The translations under genes and the position numbers were made by a program. 64,000 bases of DNA from an uncultured Chromatiaceae bacterium (GTDB lineage Bacteria > Pseudomonadota > Gammaproteobacteria > Enterobacterales > Alteromonadaceae), in the NCBI GenBank assembly GCA_946482325.1, contig CAMLRA010000002.1, forward strand, positions 1 to 64,000, written 5' to 3'. The notes below the pieces were generated by a model. It was not told the origin of the DNA and ran no database searches. It was given only the letters and a program-made list of their open reading frames with translations. Positions 46,429 to 54,679 of the stretch are shown one piece after another. Each line of letters opens with the position of its first letter. The stretch's first letter is position 1.

Positions 46429-47220
46429 TTACTCCGATGTCGTATGTTCAGTTGAAACAGGGGCACAGATCACCCGGACGCCCTGCTGTTCTATTTGCTT
46501 TTTTGCCGTGTCGGGTAACTTGTCGTCTGTTACCAGGATTTTTATCGACGTCCACGGCAGTTCGAGATTATGAATTTTGCGGCCGATTTTGTCGGATTCG
46601 ACCATCACCACTACTTCGCGCGCCACTTCGGCCATCACCCGGCTCAGGCTGGTCAGTTCATTAAAAGTGGTGGTGCCGCGTTGTAAATCGATGCCGTCGG
46701 CACCGATAAACAGCTGGTCAAAATCGTAGGCCCGCAGCACCTGTTCCGCCAGCTGGCCCTGGAAGGACTCAGACTGTGCGTCCCAGCTGCCGCCGGTCAT
46801 TAATAATTTGGGTTCGTGTTCCAGTTCACGCAGGCTGTTGGCGATGTATAACGAGTTGGTCATCACCACCAGGCCTTGTTTGGCGGACAGCTCCGGCAGC
46901 AAAGCTGCTGTGGTGCTGCCGCTGTCGAGAATAATCCGGTAGTGGTCTTTAATCAGTGCCGCTGCAGCTTTGGCCAACCCTTGTTTACGGGCGGAAATGG
47001 TAGAAGGGCCGGCGTCACTGATCAGTTCATGTGGCAGCTGCACTGCACCGCCATACCGGCGTAACAGCAAACCGTTATCTTCCAGCGCAGTTAAGTCTTT
47101 GCGGATCGTCACTTCCGAGGTTTCAAACCGCAGCGCCAGATCGTCAACACTGACTTCACCTTGTTCGGCCAGCAGATCGAGAATGCCACGACGTCTTTGT
47201 TGGGTATTGCGTTTATTCAT
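46429..47220 (-). CDS. DeoR-family regulator upstream of glmS
   Basis: 263 residues: DeoR helix-turn-helix ([50 protein letters not shown]) and a C-terminal sugar-phosphate sensor ([30 protein letters not shown]). The DeoR-glmS pairing is widespread in gammaproteobacteria. It probably senses an amino-sugar phosphate and adjusts glmS. The upstream TTTCG repeats are probable own operators. Confidence 0.92.
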   Translation of the reverse strand: MNKRNTQQRRRGILDLLAEQGEVSVDDLALRFETSEVTIRKDLTALEDNGLLLRRYGGAVQLPHELISDAGPSTISARKQGLAKAAAALIKDHYRIILDSGSTTAALLPELSAKQGLVVMTNSLYIANSLRELEHEPKLLMTGGSWDAQSESFQGQLAEQVLRAYDFDQLFIGADGIDLQRGTTTFNELTSLSRVMAEVAREVVVMVESDKIGRKIHNLELPWTSIKILVTDDKLPDTAKKQIEQQGVRVICAPVSTEHTTSE

Positions 47221-47239
47221 CAGGCTGCGGGCGCTTAAA

Positions 47240-47295
47240 TTTCGGTTTAAGTTTCGTTTCGAAAGATATTTTATCCACTCGAAATATTATTGCAA
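47240..47295 (-). promoter_or_regulatory. Promoter and TTTCG-repeat operator of deoR-glmS
   Basis: On the minus strand TTGCAA (47290-47295) and TAAAAT (47268-47273) are 16 bp apart. Downstream, three TTTCG repeats (plus strand, at 47240, 47252 and 47257) and CGAAAG partners lie across the start region; TTTCG-type direct repeats are usual DeoR/AgaR-family sites. Confidence 0.55.
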
Positions 47296-47328
47296 GCATT
47301 TCACTGCTGCATAACGCCAGCGGCCTGA

Positions 47329-50300
47329 TCAGGCCGGCCGGCGTTGTAACGGTAACAATATCCGGTAACTCAGGCCCTGACCAGCTTCACTGCGCACCTG
47401 AATACTGCCATTCAGTTCCACCGTCACCAGATTGTAGACAATATGGCTGCCGAGGCCGCTAAAACCGGCATGGCGCTTGGTGGTAAAGAATGGTTCAAAC
47501 AACCGCGGCAGCAGTTCCGCTGGCATACCCTGACCATTATCCTGATACTGGATAACCACCTGACTGCCCTGCTGCGTCAGAGTCAGTCGGATTTGCCGGT
47601 CAGTCTGTTGTGGCAAAAACGCATGCTGCAATGAATTCATCAGCAGATGCTCCAGCAACCGCGCCAGAATGCCGGCGTCGGCATGCAGGACCAGACCCGG
47701 CTCAGCATCAAACTGCACCCGGCATGCAGCTTTGCTGAGCTCAGGCGCTAAGGCCAGCAGTACTTCAGCGAAATAACTGCTCAGTTCGACATCCCTTACA
47801 CTGATCGCCGAGCGGTCAACCGCCACTTGTTTAAAACTTTGCACCAACGCAGCGACCCGTTGTGTATTGTCTGCCAGCATCTGGCAGGTTGCTGCAGCGG
47901 TCTCCAGGTATTCATTAAACATCGCCGCGGTCAGACGTTTGTCGCGCTGCAGCTCAGTCAGCTGCGCCAGTTCATGCTGCAGATGACTGGCGGCGGTGAC
48001 ACAGATGCCCAGCGGTGTATTGATTTCATGTGCCACCCCCGCAACCAGGCCACCGAGTGAAGCCATTTTTTCCTGCATCACCAGTTGCTCGCGCGTTTGC
48101 TGCAGGCGCTGCACCACATTGGCATTCGCAACAGCAATGGCAATAGTGCTGCACAAAGTGCGCAATAAATCGATCTGCTCAGCCGGAAAGGCGTGTTGTT
48201 GCGGGCTTTGTACGGTCAGACAGCCAATTTGTTCGCCTTTGACGCTAAGCGGGAAATACAACACCGATTGCATAGGTTCCCCGACCAGCGGCGTCGGCAA
48301 CTCTTTGAGGTACAATAAAAAGTCCTGCCGGCTCTGCGTCTGGAGCTCGCGTTGCTGGGCGAAACAGACCGAAGCCAGATTAGTCTGCCCCTGCAGCACC
48401 AATTCAAAGGACGGCATCAACTGGCCATTTTCCAACCAATGGCTGAATTCCAGCACCTGTTGTTCGCTTTTAAACACGCCGATCGCCAGCACATGCACAT
48501 CCATCAGATCATTCAGACTGCGATGCACCAGCAACAAGATTTCCTGTAGATCCAGCGACGCCGTGATCTGGCGCGCCACTGTTTGCAACAGCGACAAATC
48601 ACGATAGGAATTACTGAGTGCCTGATGCTGGGTTTTCAGCTCGCTGGTGCGACTGTCCACGACTTTCTCCAGCCAAAGCCGGGTTTTACGTTCATGCCGC
48701 AATCGGTACTGCATCACAAACCAAATCAGACTCAGCGTCAGCAACACGACCAGCGCTTTAAACCACCAGGTCAGCCACCAGGGCGGTAAAATCTGCAGGG
48801 TCAGCTGACTTGGCTGCTGCCCCTGCCAGCTTTGCCCCGGTGCTCTGGCCATTACTTCAAACTGGTAGCGGCCCGGTGCCAACCGGGTGTAAGTGGCCAC
48901 CGGATTGGCCGCATCGGTTTCGATCCAATCGCGGTCAAAACCCTGCAGGCGGTAGCGATATTGCATCGACTGCGGGTCCACCAGATTCAGCGCGGAAAAA
49001 TGCAGGCTGAACATATCCTGCTCATACTGCAGCTGGATTTGCTCGGTAAAGCCGGGGGACTTTTTCAGTTGCAACTGTGAGTCACCAACTTTGACCAGTC
49101 GGTTAAACAAACTAAAACCAGTCAGGCGCACCGGAAACCGCTGCTCGGGTATTTGTAACAAAGCCGCCGGATAAATATCCAGGCCCTGGCTGCCGCCCCG
49201 ATACTGGCGTTGCTGCTGATCAACAAACCAGGCGCCAATCCAGGTAGTGCCCTGAAAGCCATGCATCTCGCCATATTGCACCAGACCGCCTGACTGTAAT
49301 TTATTGCGGTACAGCAGTAAAAACTGGCTGGCAGCTTCGAGGTATTTATCGTAATCAGCAGGGCTCAGATAGGCTTTAAAGCCTTCGACCTTGCCGGGCT
49401 GCTGCGGATGAAACAATACCCGGTGATTGATATTACCTGCCCGCAGCCACAAATGACCGCCCTCCGGATAAATCAGCTGAATACCGTCAAATCGTAAACC
49501 TGAACCGTCCGATGCTTGCCAGTGTTGCAGCTGGCCGCTGAGTTTATCCAAACGCACCAGGCCCTGATCAGCCAATCCAATCCACAACGCGTCTTGCTGA
49601 TCTGTTGCCATGATCGAAATCACCGCATTATCCAGCCGCACACCCGGCCGCACCTGTTGGTGAAACTGTCGAACCTGGCCTTGTTGCAGTAAATACAGCC
49701 CTTCACCGCGGGTGCCAATCCACAAACGCTGCTGACTGTCCAGATGCAGATTGCCAATATGTGGTTGCCAACTCTCACCAAGTGGCTGCAACTGCCAACG
49801 GCCACTGACGGGGTCCAGCACAAATAAACCATTGTCGGTGCCGACATAGAGCAAACCTTGATTATTCAGCACGACTTGCCTGACCAGCGTCGGCTGCTTA
49901 GTCAGACCGGCCATCACCGGCAGCGGCCAACGTCTGACCTGAAAGCGGGTTAAATCGAGTTCAGCGACCCCGGCATCCCGGTTGGCCAGCCAGACATGCT
50001 GTTCGTCCTGATACCAGATACCAAATACATCGCCATGTCCTAATAAACCAGTCTCTCCCGGGCCCAGCGGGATATTACGTGCCAGTTGCGCCTCGGCCGA
50101 CAAACCAAAAACCCCAACCGGGGTTTTTAACCACAGCGTCTGCTGTTTATCAAACAATAAACCGGTCAGGTTGTTACTCGGCAACTGATAACTGACTAAC
50201 GGATTGGTTTTGAACAATTGCCACTGGTCGCTGGCTGCCGCCTGATACCACAGCCCTTTGTCATAACTGCTGAGCCAGCGCCCGCCCTGGCTGTCAAAAC

Positions 50301-51183
50301 CAATGTCCGTCAGCAACCCCTGCGCCAGCGCGACGGGCTGCAACCGCTCCGCCTGTAAAATGCCGCTGGCGCTGTCGAAATGATAAAGACCGCCGCCATA
50401 GCTGGTCAGCCAAATCTGGCCCTGCGCATCGGCTTTAATCGCCGTCACAGCCGCAGCAGTCAGCACTGAGCTGCGGGTACTGAACAGCTGTTTATGGCCC
50501 TGCTGCGGGTGCCAGCGGATAGCACCGCCTTGTTGCACCTGGCGGTTACGCAGCGGCGCATTGCCCGTGCCTATCCACAAATAACCGCTGCTGTCGCGAA
50601 ACAACGTGTTGATATACAAACTGTCCAGCGCGTTAACCGGGACCGGCAACACCACGTTTTCCAATCGTGCGTCCTGCGGCTCCCAGCGCAGCAGACCACC
50701 ACCATAAGTGCCGACCCACAGCTCGCCGGTATCATCCTGATACAGTACCGAAATTTCAACCTGCTGCTGTTCGCCTTGTAAGGTTGGTAAAGCCACCCGG
50801 CTGAACTGTTCAGTCGCCGGATTAAAACGATTCAGACCACCATAACGGGTGCCCACCCAGAGCATGCCCTGACGGTCGACCAGCAAACTGGACACCCAGT
50901 CGGCAGACAATGCATTAGCGTCGGCAGGGTCGGCCTGCCAGGCTTTGATTTGCTGACCGTCATACCGATATAAGCCGTGCTGAGTGCCCACCCAAAGAAA
51001 TCCTTGTTGGTCCTGCACTATCGCAGTCGACTGCGCCAGTTTTGGCGTAACGCGGGTCAGATTAAGAAAACGGCTATAGACTTCAACCTGTGTTGGCGCC
51101 TGCACTGACTGGGGCACCTGAGACCAGGTTAAGAAAGGGACAATACACAATAGGCACAGGCAGTAAGTCCGCCAGTTCAGCAT
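47329..51183 (-). CDS. Propeller-sensor histidine kinase (Reg_prop/Y_Y_Y, GAF, HisKA, HATPase)
   Basis: 1,284 residues. Signal/anchor sequence 1-22. Two seven-bladed beta-propellers from Reg_prop repeats (QGFLWVGTQHGLYRY, QGMLWVGTRYGGLNRF and many more) fill about 30-700, then a Y_Y_Y domain (YRYRLQGFDRDWIET), a transmembrane helix (about 790-815), GAF domain (850-1020), HisKA with GVAHEINTPLG (His phosphorylation site) and HATPase (NSLQHAF, DNGQGMP, GFSGLGSHIV). Periplasmic propellers in this family sense polysaccharides. Unlike Bacteroidetes hybrids it has no receiver or AraC domain, and no response regulator lies beside it. Monocistronic. Confidence 0.92.
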   Translation of the reverse strand: MLNWRTYCLCLLCIVPFLTWSQVPQSVQAPTQVEVYSRFLNLTRVTPKLAQSTAIVQDQQGFLWVGTQHGLYRYDGQQIKAWQADPADANALSADWVSSLLVDRQGMLWVGTRYGGLNRFNPATEQFSRVALPTLQGEQQQVEISVLYQDDTGELWVGTYGGGLLRWEPQDARLENVVLPVPVNALDSLYINTLFRDSSGYLWIGTGNAPLRNRQVQQGGAIRWHPQQGHKQLFSTRSSVLTAAAVTAIKADAQGQIWLTSYGGGLYHFDSASGILQAERLQPVALAQGLLTDIGFDSQGGRWLSSYDKGLWYQAAASDQWQLFKTNPLVSYQLPSNNLTGLLFDKQQTLWLKTPVGVFGLSAEAQLARNIPLGPGETGLLGHGDVFGIWYQDEQHVWLANRDAGVAELDLTRFQVRRWPLPVMAGLTKQPTLVRQVVLNNQGLLYVGTDNGLFVLDPVSGRWQLQPLGESWQPHIGNLHLDSQQRLWIGTRGEGLYLLQQGQVRQFHQQVRPGVRLDNAVISIMATDQQDALWIGLADQGLVRLDKLSGQLQHWQASDGSGLRFDGIQLIYPEGGHLWLRAGNINHRVLFHPQQPGKVEGFKAYLSPADYDKYLEAASQFLLLYRNKLQSGGLVQYGEMHGFQGTTWIGAWFVDQQQRQYRGGSQGLDIYPAALLQIPEQRFPVRLTGFSLFNRLVKVGDSQLQLKKSPGFTEQIQLQYEQDMFSLHFSALNLVDPQSMQYRYRLQGFDRDWIETDAANPVATYTRLAPGRYQFEVMARAPGQSWQGQQPSQLTLQILPPWWLTWWFKALVVLLTLSLIWFVMQYRLRHERKTRLWLEKVVDSRTSELKTQHQALSNSYRDLSLLQTVARQITASLDLQEILLLVHRSLNDLMDVHVLAIGVFKSEQQVLEFSHWLENGQLMPSFELVLQGQTNLASVCFAQQRELQTQSRQDFLLYLKELPTPLVGEPMQSVLYFPLSVKGEQIGCLTVQSPQQHAFPAEQIDLLRTLCSTIAIAVANANVVQRLQQTREQLVMQEKMASLGGLVAGVAHEINTPLGICVTAASHLQHELAQLTELQRDKRLTAAMFNEYLETAAATCQMLADNTQRVAALVQSFKQVAVDRSAISVRDVELSSYFAEVLLALAPELSKAACRVQFDAEPGLVLHADAGILARLLEHLLMNSLQHAFLPQQTDRQIRLTLTQQGSQVVIQYQDNGQGMPAELLPRLFEPFFTTKRHAGFSGLGSHIVYNLVTVELNGSIQVRSEAGQGLSYRILLPLQRRPA

Positions 51184-51277
51184 CTGTATCTACCTGAAAG
51201 GAAAGCGACTCCGTCCAGTATTAATGCTTTTTGCTGCCTCTGCAATCAAAGAACCGGCTCCGTGCAGCGATTGCGCC

Positions 51278-51460
51278 TTAACTTTCTGGCTGCAAATATA
51301 CGGACTGCTGTGCCGTAATACTCAGAACCACAACCAACATCAGCAACACCCAGCCCGAACCAAGCAGCAAACTGCGCCAATCCAGTCGGCGAAACAACCA
51401 AAAGTCCAGCCCACAGACTAATATCGCCGGCCACAGCACCCATAAACTTAAACCCAGCAT
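51278..51460 (-). CDS. Small two-helix membrane protein, unknown
   Basis: 60 residues (MLGLSLWVLWPAILVCGL ... GSGWVLLMLVVVLSITAQQ), predicted two membrane helices around a basic turn (FRRLDWR). The ATG is preceded by GGAG at a good distance, and the Fur-like box lies about 45 nt upstream on its promoter side. No family recognised. Hydrophobicity, ribosome site and promoter context support a real gene; other evidence is absent. Confidence 0.5.
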   Translation of the reverse strand: MLGLSLWVLWPAILVCGLDFWLFRRLDWRSLLLGSGWVLLMLVVVLSITAQQSVYLQPES

Positions 51461-51502
51461 GCGCCATCTCCATCGGTCATTCGCTGAGAGTAAAATAATT
51501 TA

Positions 51503-51521
51503 AATGAGAATCGTTTGCAAT
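51503..51521. promoter_or_regulatory. Fur-like box between small membrane protein and candidate sRNA
   Basis: AATGAGAATCGTTTGCAAT agrees with the 19-bp Fur consensus AATGATAATCATTATCATT at 14 positions by my count. It overlaps the -35 hexamer of the plus-strand promoter, a placement that would allow iron-dependent repression. Confidence 0.55.
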
Positions 51522-51543
51522 TAGAAAAAGACTCAGTTATGGT
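51515..51543 (+). promoter_or_regulatory. Candidate promoter of the sRNA
   Basis: TTGCAA (51515-51520), 17-bp spacer, TATGGT (51538-51543). Transcription would start near 51550. The Fur-like box covers the -35. Confidence 0.55.
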
Positions 51544-51549
51544 AAGCAG

Positions 51550-51681
51550 CGTCAGGATGACACACCGATACTTGCCCGGTGCATGGAGGGATCCACTCCA
51601 CGGTAGTCCCAGTCGTTGATTGGGTGTTTGCTGTTCTGCAGTGACTTTGCGGGGGACGTTTGCGCCGTCCCCCGTTTTTTT
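51550..51681 (+). ncRNA. Candidate Fur-controlled small RNA, about 130 nt
   Basis: A promoter-like sequence, no plausible coding frame, several hairpins (CACCG..CGGTG; TGGAG-GGATCCA-CTCCA; CCCA..TGGG) and a strong terminator (GGGGGACG, seven-base loop, CGTCCCCC, then G and seven T) make up a self-contained unit. GGA occurs in a loop and in CAGGATG, which are CsrA/RsmE-binding features, so a CsrB/RsmY-type role is a rival to a RyhB-like iron role. The 5' end is inferred. I do not recognise it as a named RNA. Confidence 0.55.
51651..51681 (+). terminator. Strong Rho-independent terminator
   Basis: GGGGGACG (51651-51658), loop TTTGCGC, CGTCCCCC (51666-51673), G, then seven T. No protein gene on this strand ends nearby, so it must end a non-coding transcript. 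Confidence 0.85.
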
Positions 51682-51688
51682 ATTCGCT

Positions 51689-51897
51689 GCCATCCATGGC
51701 GCTCACCCTGCGGGCCAACGCTTAGCGTTGTTAAAAACTGCTCCTGCAGTTTTTTTATGTCCATGGAGGGACGGTAGGGTGAGACAGGGCTTTCGAAACG
51801 CCAACAGTTTGGCGTTTCGCCTGTCGAACACCAATCGCTCTGCGATTGGACAATGCAGGAGCAATTTTCGGCGATTCGATGCCATCCATGGCGCTCA
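51689..51897. repeat. Hairpin array bounded by a 17-bp direct repeat
   Basis: GCCATCCATGGCGCTCA occurs at 51689-51705 and 51881-51897. Between them four short-loop stems: CAACGC-TTA-GCGTTG, AAAAACTGC-TCCT-GCAGTTTTT, an 11-bp stem CGAAACGCCAA/TTGGCGTTTCG (51794-51819), and CCAATCGC-TCT-GCGATTGG. CTCACCCT (51702-51709) is matched by AGGGTGAG (51776-51783). It looks like an intergenic repetitive element rather than coding DNA. Confidence 0.7.
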
Positions 51898-51919
51898 TCC
51901 TTTATTTAATGCAGAGCGT

Positions 51920-53329
51920 TTAGTCGGTCGCTTTCCCATCACTTTGTTGCACTATCAGCGTCAGTAACTGCGCAGTTAACTCAAATTCCACTTGTTGCCG
52001 GTCAGTCAGCGGCTTACCGGCCGCATCGGCATATAACAGACCAAACAGCCGGCGTTCCAGCCGCACCGGCGCGACAAAACAATCGCCGTCGTAGGGCAAA
52101 AATTGCTGCAACGCGCCAATGTCTGCGCCATTGAGCTTTTTGTGCCACAGCATTTGCTCCGAGCGCAGCAAGTCGTACAACACTTCACCTTTGCGCAGCT
52201 GCTCCAGGGCAATTGCTGCCTGATTGCGCCACAGCTGCGTGTCACGGCCAGCGACGTAACTCGGCACAAAGCTTTTGCTCTGATAATCCATTAACAGCAG
52301 GGCGACCCGCGGCAGCCCCACGCCTTCCTGCAAACAAATCACCGTCGCATGTAACAACCGTGACAAACTGTCACTGACCCGCTGCAGTTTTAATAAAGTA
52401 TTGAGATGCACACTGAATTCATAACCTGTCGGTGTGAACTCAGTATTTTGCGCCAGAATTTGCGCCCGGCTGGGCAACAATGTCACCAGACTTTCGGCGT
52501 TATATTGGTTGGCTGTCAGTGCAGCTTCTTCGGCCATCAACAAAACTTGCTGCTGGCTTTCTTCCAGCGTCAGCTGACAGAGCTGGCCGACCTGAGCACA
52601 GTTTTCCAGCATCTTGGCAGACTGTAGTCCTTCCGACAAATGCACACTGATACTGTCTGCCAGATTCACCAAAGCGCCGATGGAACCCGCCGGTGCGCTT
52701 TGCTGCAACGCATCCAGCATAAAATCACCGAGTTTCCACTCTTTCACCAGTTCGCGGTTCAGGCTATCGATACCAATTCCGAGGTACTTCATCGCAATCG
52801 CATGTTCGTCGTCCGGATATTCCCGGCATTCGCGGACAAAATGTTCAGCCGCCGGCTCCCGCGTTGCCAATAAAGCCAGCTTGCCGATGTGCCGCAGCAA
52901 AGCAGCAATAAACACCAGTTCGCGTTTGGCCGCATCAGCACGAGGCACTAAAGCACGCGCCTGTACAGCGGCATGAAAGGATTGAGTCAGTTGCTGGAGC
53001 AGCAGCTGGCGCGGTTTACCCTGCAAGAAACTGTCAATCAGGCTACTGGCCAGCGTGATATTTTTAATTTCGAGAAAACCGACCTGAATAATAGCGCGGG
53101 AGACTGTCTGGATAGGTTTGCCGGATCTGTTGTAATGCACTGCATTGGCGACCCGCAGCACTTTGGCAGTCAGCCCGGCATCGCGTAACACAATTTGCGC
53201 TAAATCGTCGGCGTTTCCCTCATTCCGCTCATCTAGCTGACAAATTTGCTGCACCACCACGTCCAGAGCCGGCATTTGCTGATTTAAAATGAGCTTCAGC
53301 CAGGCCTGCAAACCTCTGATCTCTTGCAT
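51920..53329 (-). CDS. HDOD domain protein with C-terminal GAF-like domain
   Basis: 469 residues. HDOD domain at about 15-220 (MPALDVVVQQICQLDERNEGNADDLAQIVLRDAGLTAKVLRVANA; AALLRHIGKLALL). The C-terminal half (about 300-460) resembles a GAF domain (SRLLHATVICLQEGVGLPRVALLLMDYQ ... FVAPVRLERRLFGLLYADAAG). HDOD proteins are non-catalytic HD-like scaffolds in signalling and motility control. Divergent from the DUF3667 gene; no operon partner. Confidence 0.88.
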   Translation of the reverse strand: MQEIRGLQAWLKLILNQQMPALDVVVQQICQLDERNEGNADDLAQIVLRDAGLTAKVLRVANAVHYNRSGKPIQTVSRAIIQVGFLEIKNITLASSLIDSFLQGKPRQLLLQQLTQSFHAAVQARALVPRADAAKRELVFIAALLRHIGKLALLATREPAAEHFVRECREYPDDEHAIAMKYLGIGIDSLNRELVKEWKLGDFMLDALQQSAPAGSIGALVNLADSISVHLSEGLQSAKMLENCAQVGQLCQLTLEESQQQVLLMAEEAALTANQYNAESLVTLLPSRAQILAQNTEFTPTGYEFSVHLNTLLKLQRVSDSLSRLLHATVICLQEGVGLPRVALLLMDYQSKSFVPSYVAGRDTQLWRNQAAIALEQLRKGEVLYDLLRSEQMLWHKKLNGADIGALQQFLPYDGDCFVAPVRLERRLFGLLYADAAGKPLTDRQQVEFELTAQLLTLIVQQSDGKATD

Positions 53330-53447
53330 AACATACTTCTCTAATCTACGACGCTTTGCCCTGAGTGTAGCCCCAAGCGCTATGAGGCTTGAAGCCTATT
53401 TTCCAAAAAGGCTAGACTGTGTCGGCTCTAAACACGGAAGTAACAAA

Positions 53448-54230
53448 ATGAATACACCAATAGTACATAGTGAAAAATTATCATGTAGTCACTGCGCCTT
53501 ACCGATTGAGCACCAGTTTTGCCCGCACTGTGGCGAAGCGCGTCCGGAACGCCTGCACAGCGCCGTCATTTTCAACAAGGTCTTTGCGTCGGTGTTTAAT
53601 ATCGACAAACGCTGGCCAGCCACGATTTGGCTGTTATTAAAAGATCCCGGATTATTGATCCGCAATTACCATCGTGGCATCCGCTTGCATTACGCCAATC
53701 CGGTGCTGATGCTGTTAGTTTTTGGGGCGTTTTTTACTTTTTTATATCATTGGAAGCCTTATTTACCAGAGCTGGAATCAGATCAGGCTTCAACGCAAAA
53801 AATGCTGACCGATATCGTAGAAATGACAATGCAATACGCCAATTACCTGATGATTCTGCTGGCCTACCCTGTGGCAGCCGCCAGCGGCTGGTTATGGCGT
53901 GATTCGACAGTGGCTGAGCGTTACGTCGCCTTACTTTATACGAATGTGCTCAATTACATCGTAAGTCTGGTGATGCTGTTGTCTGGTCTTTATGCCCATT
54001 TAACAGGTCAATTGGTCGGCGTCTCAATATTGATAATGCTGGTAGTCTTTTGTTATGCCGGAGTCAGTGTCCGGCAACGATTTTGGCCTGGCGTCTGGTT
54101 GGGTTGTTGGCAGGTCTTACTACAGCAAGGTATCGTGATGCTGATGGGTGCCTTTACTGCGCTGATTTATATACTGGTGAAGACTTTGCAAACCTTTCAG
54201 GCTGATCTCGACCCCTATCGTTTGCTGTAA
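53448..54230 (+). CDS. DUF3667-like membrane protein with zinc ribbon
   Basis: 260 residues. N-terminal zinc ribbon with CSHCALPIEHQFCPHCGE (two CxxC pairs), then IRNYHRGIRLHYANPVLMLLVFGAFFTFLYHW, the DUF3667 signature, and four to five membrane helices. Function unknown. The start with GGAAG upstream is used; the longer frame overlaps the HDOD gene. A terminator follows directly. Confidence 0.85.
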   Translation: MNTPIVHSEKLSCSHCALPIEHQFCPHCGEARPERLHSAVIFNKVFASVFNIDKRWPATIWLLLKDPGLLIRNYHRGIRLHYANPVLMLLVFGAFFTFLYHWKPYLPELESDQASTQKMLTDIVEMTMQYANYLMILLAYPVAAASGWLWRDSTVAERYVALLYTNVLNYIVSLVMLLSGLYAHLTGQLVGVSILIMLVVFCYAGVSVRQRFWPGVWLGCWQVLLQQGIVMLMGAFTALIYILVKTLQTFQADLDPYRLL

Positions 54231-54231
54231 T

Positions 54232-54251
54232 GGCCGCTATTGCGGCCTTTT
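54232..54251 (+). terminator. Terminator of the DUF3667 gene
   Basis: GGCCGC-TATT-GCGGCC followed by TTTT, immediately after the stop codon. Confidence 0.85.
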
Positions 54252-54341
54252 GCTTTTGCCCCCGCCAGTCACCCGGTACTGCGGCCGGCTCAGCGCTGGC
54301 AGATTGAGTTACGGCATGCAGTGGGGGCCGCCCCGTTCAGA

Positions 54342-54659
54342 TCAATGCAGTCTTTTGTCCTGCACCAGCACCCAGGGAGACACCACTACAGCCCATAATT
54401 CAGCATTTTGCTGATACCAGCTGCTGGCCAATGCATCGTCAACCCGGCGGACCAGATTATCCTGCAGCCAGACACCAACTGTTGATTTGTCATCCACAGC
54501 AAAGGCATAGGCAACCTCAACTAAATCAAGGCCAGCCGTCACTTCAATGACGGCGCCGGCAGCATAAAATTTCTGCAGTTCATGCCAGTGGATACGCGCC
54601 GTTTCGCCGGTGATTTTGGCTTTTAAAACTTCAGGTTCAGTATCAAAATTGTCGTGCAT
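54342..54659 (-). CDS. DUF2288 family protein
   Basis: 105 residues with the DUF2288 pattern: KAKITGETARIHWHELQKFYAAGAVIEV, LDLVEVAYAFAVDDKSTVGVWL, LWAVVVSPWVLVQDKR. Cytosolic, function unknown, usual length. It starts 20 nt after glrR and may be cotranscribed with it. Confidence 0.85.
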   Translation of the reverse strand: MHDNFDTEPEVLKAKITGETARIHWHELQKFYAAGAVIEVTAGLDLVEVAYAFAVDDKSTVGVWLQDNLVRRVDDALASSWYQQNAELWAVVVSPWVLVQDKRLH

Positions 54660-54679
54660 GTTGTACTCATTCTTACAGA

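Noticed and set aside
51620..51967. 115-codon plus-strand frame over the hairpin array
   Set aside because: It starts within the candidate sRNA, has no ribosome site and translates inverted repeats; the pattern (AIHGAHP twice) comes from the 17-bp direct repeat.
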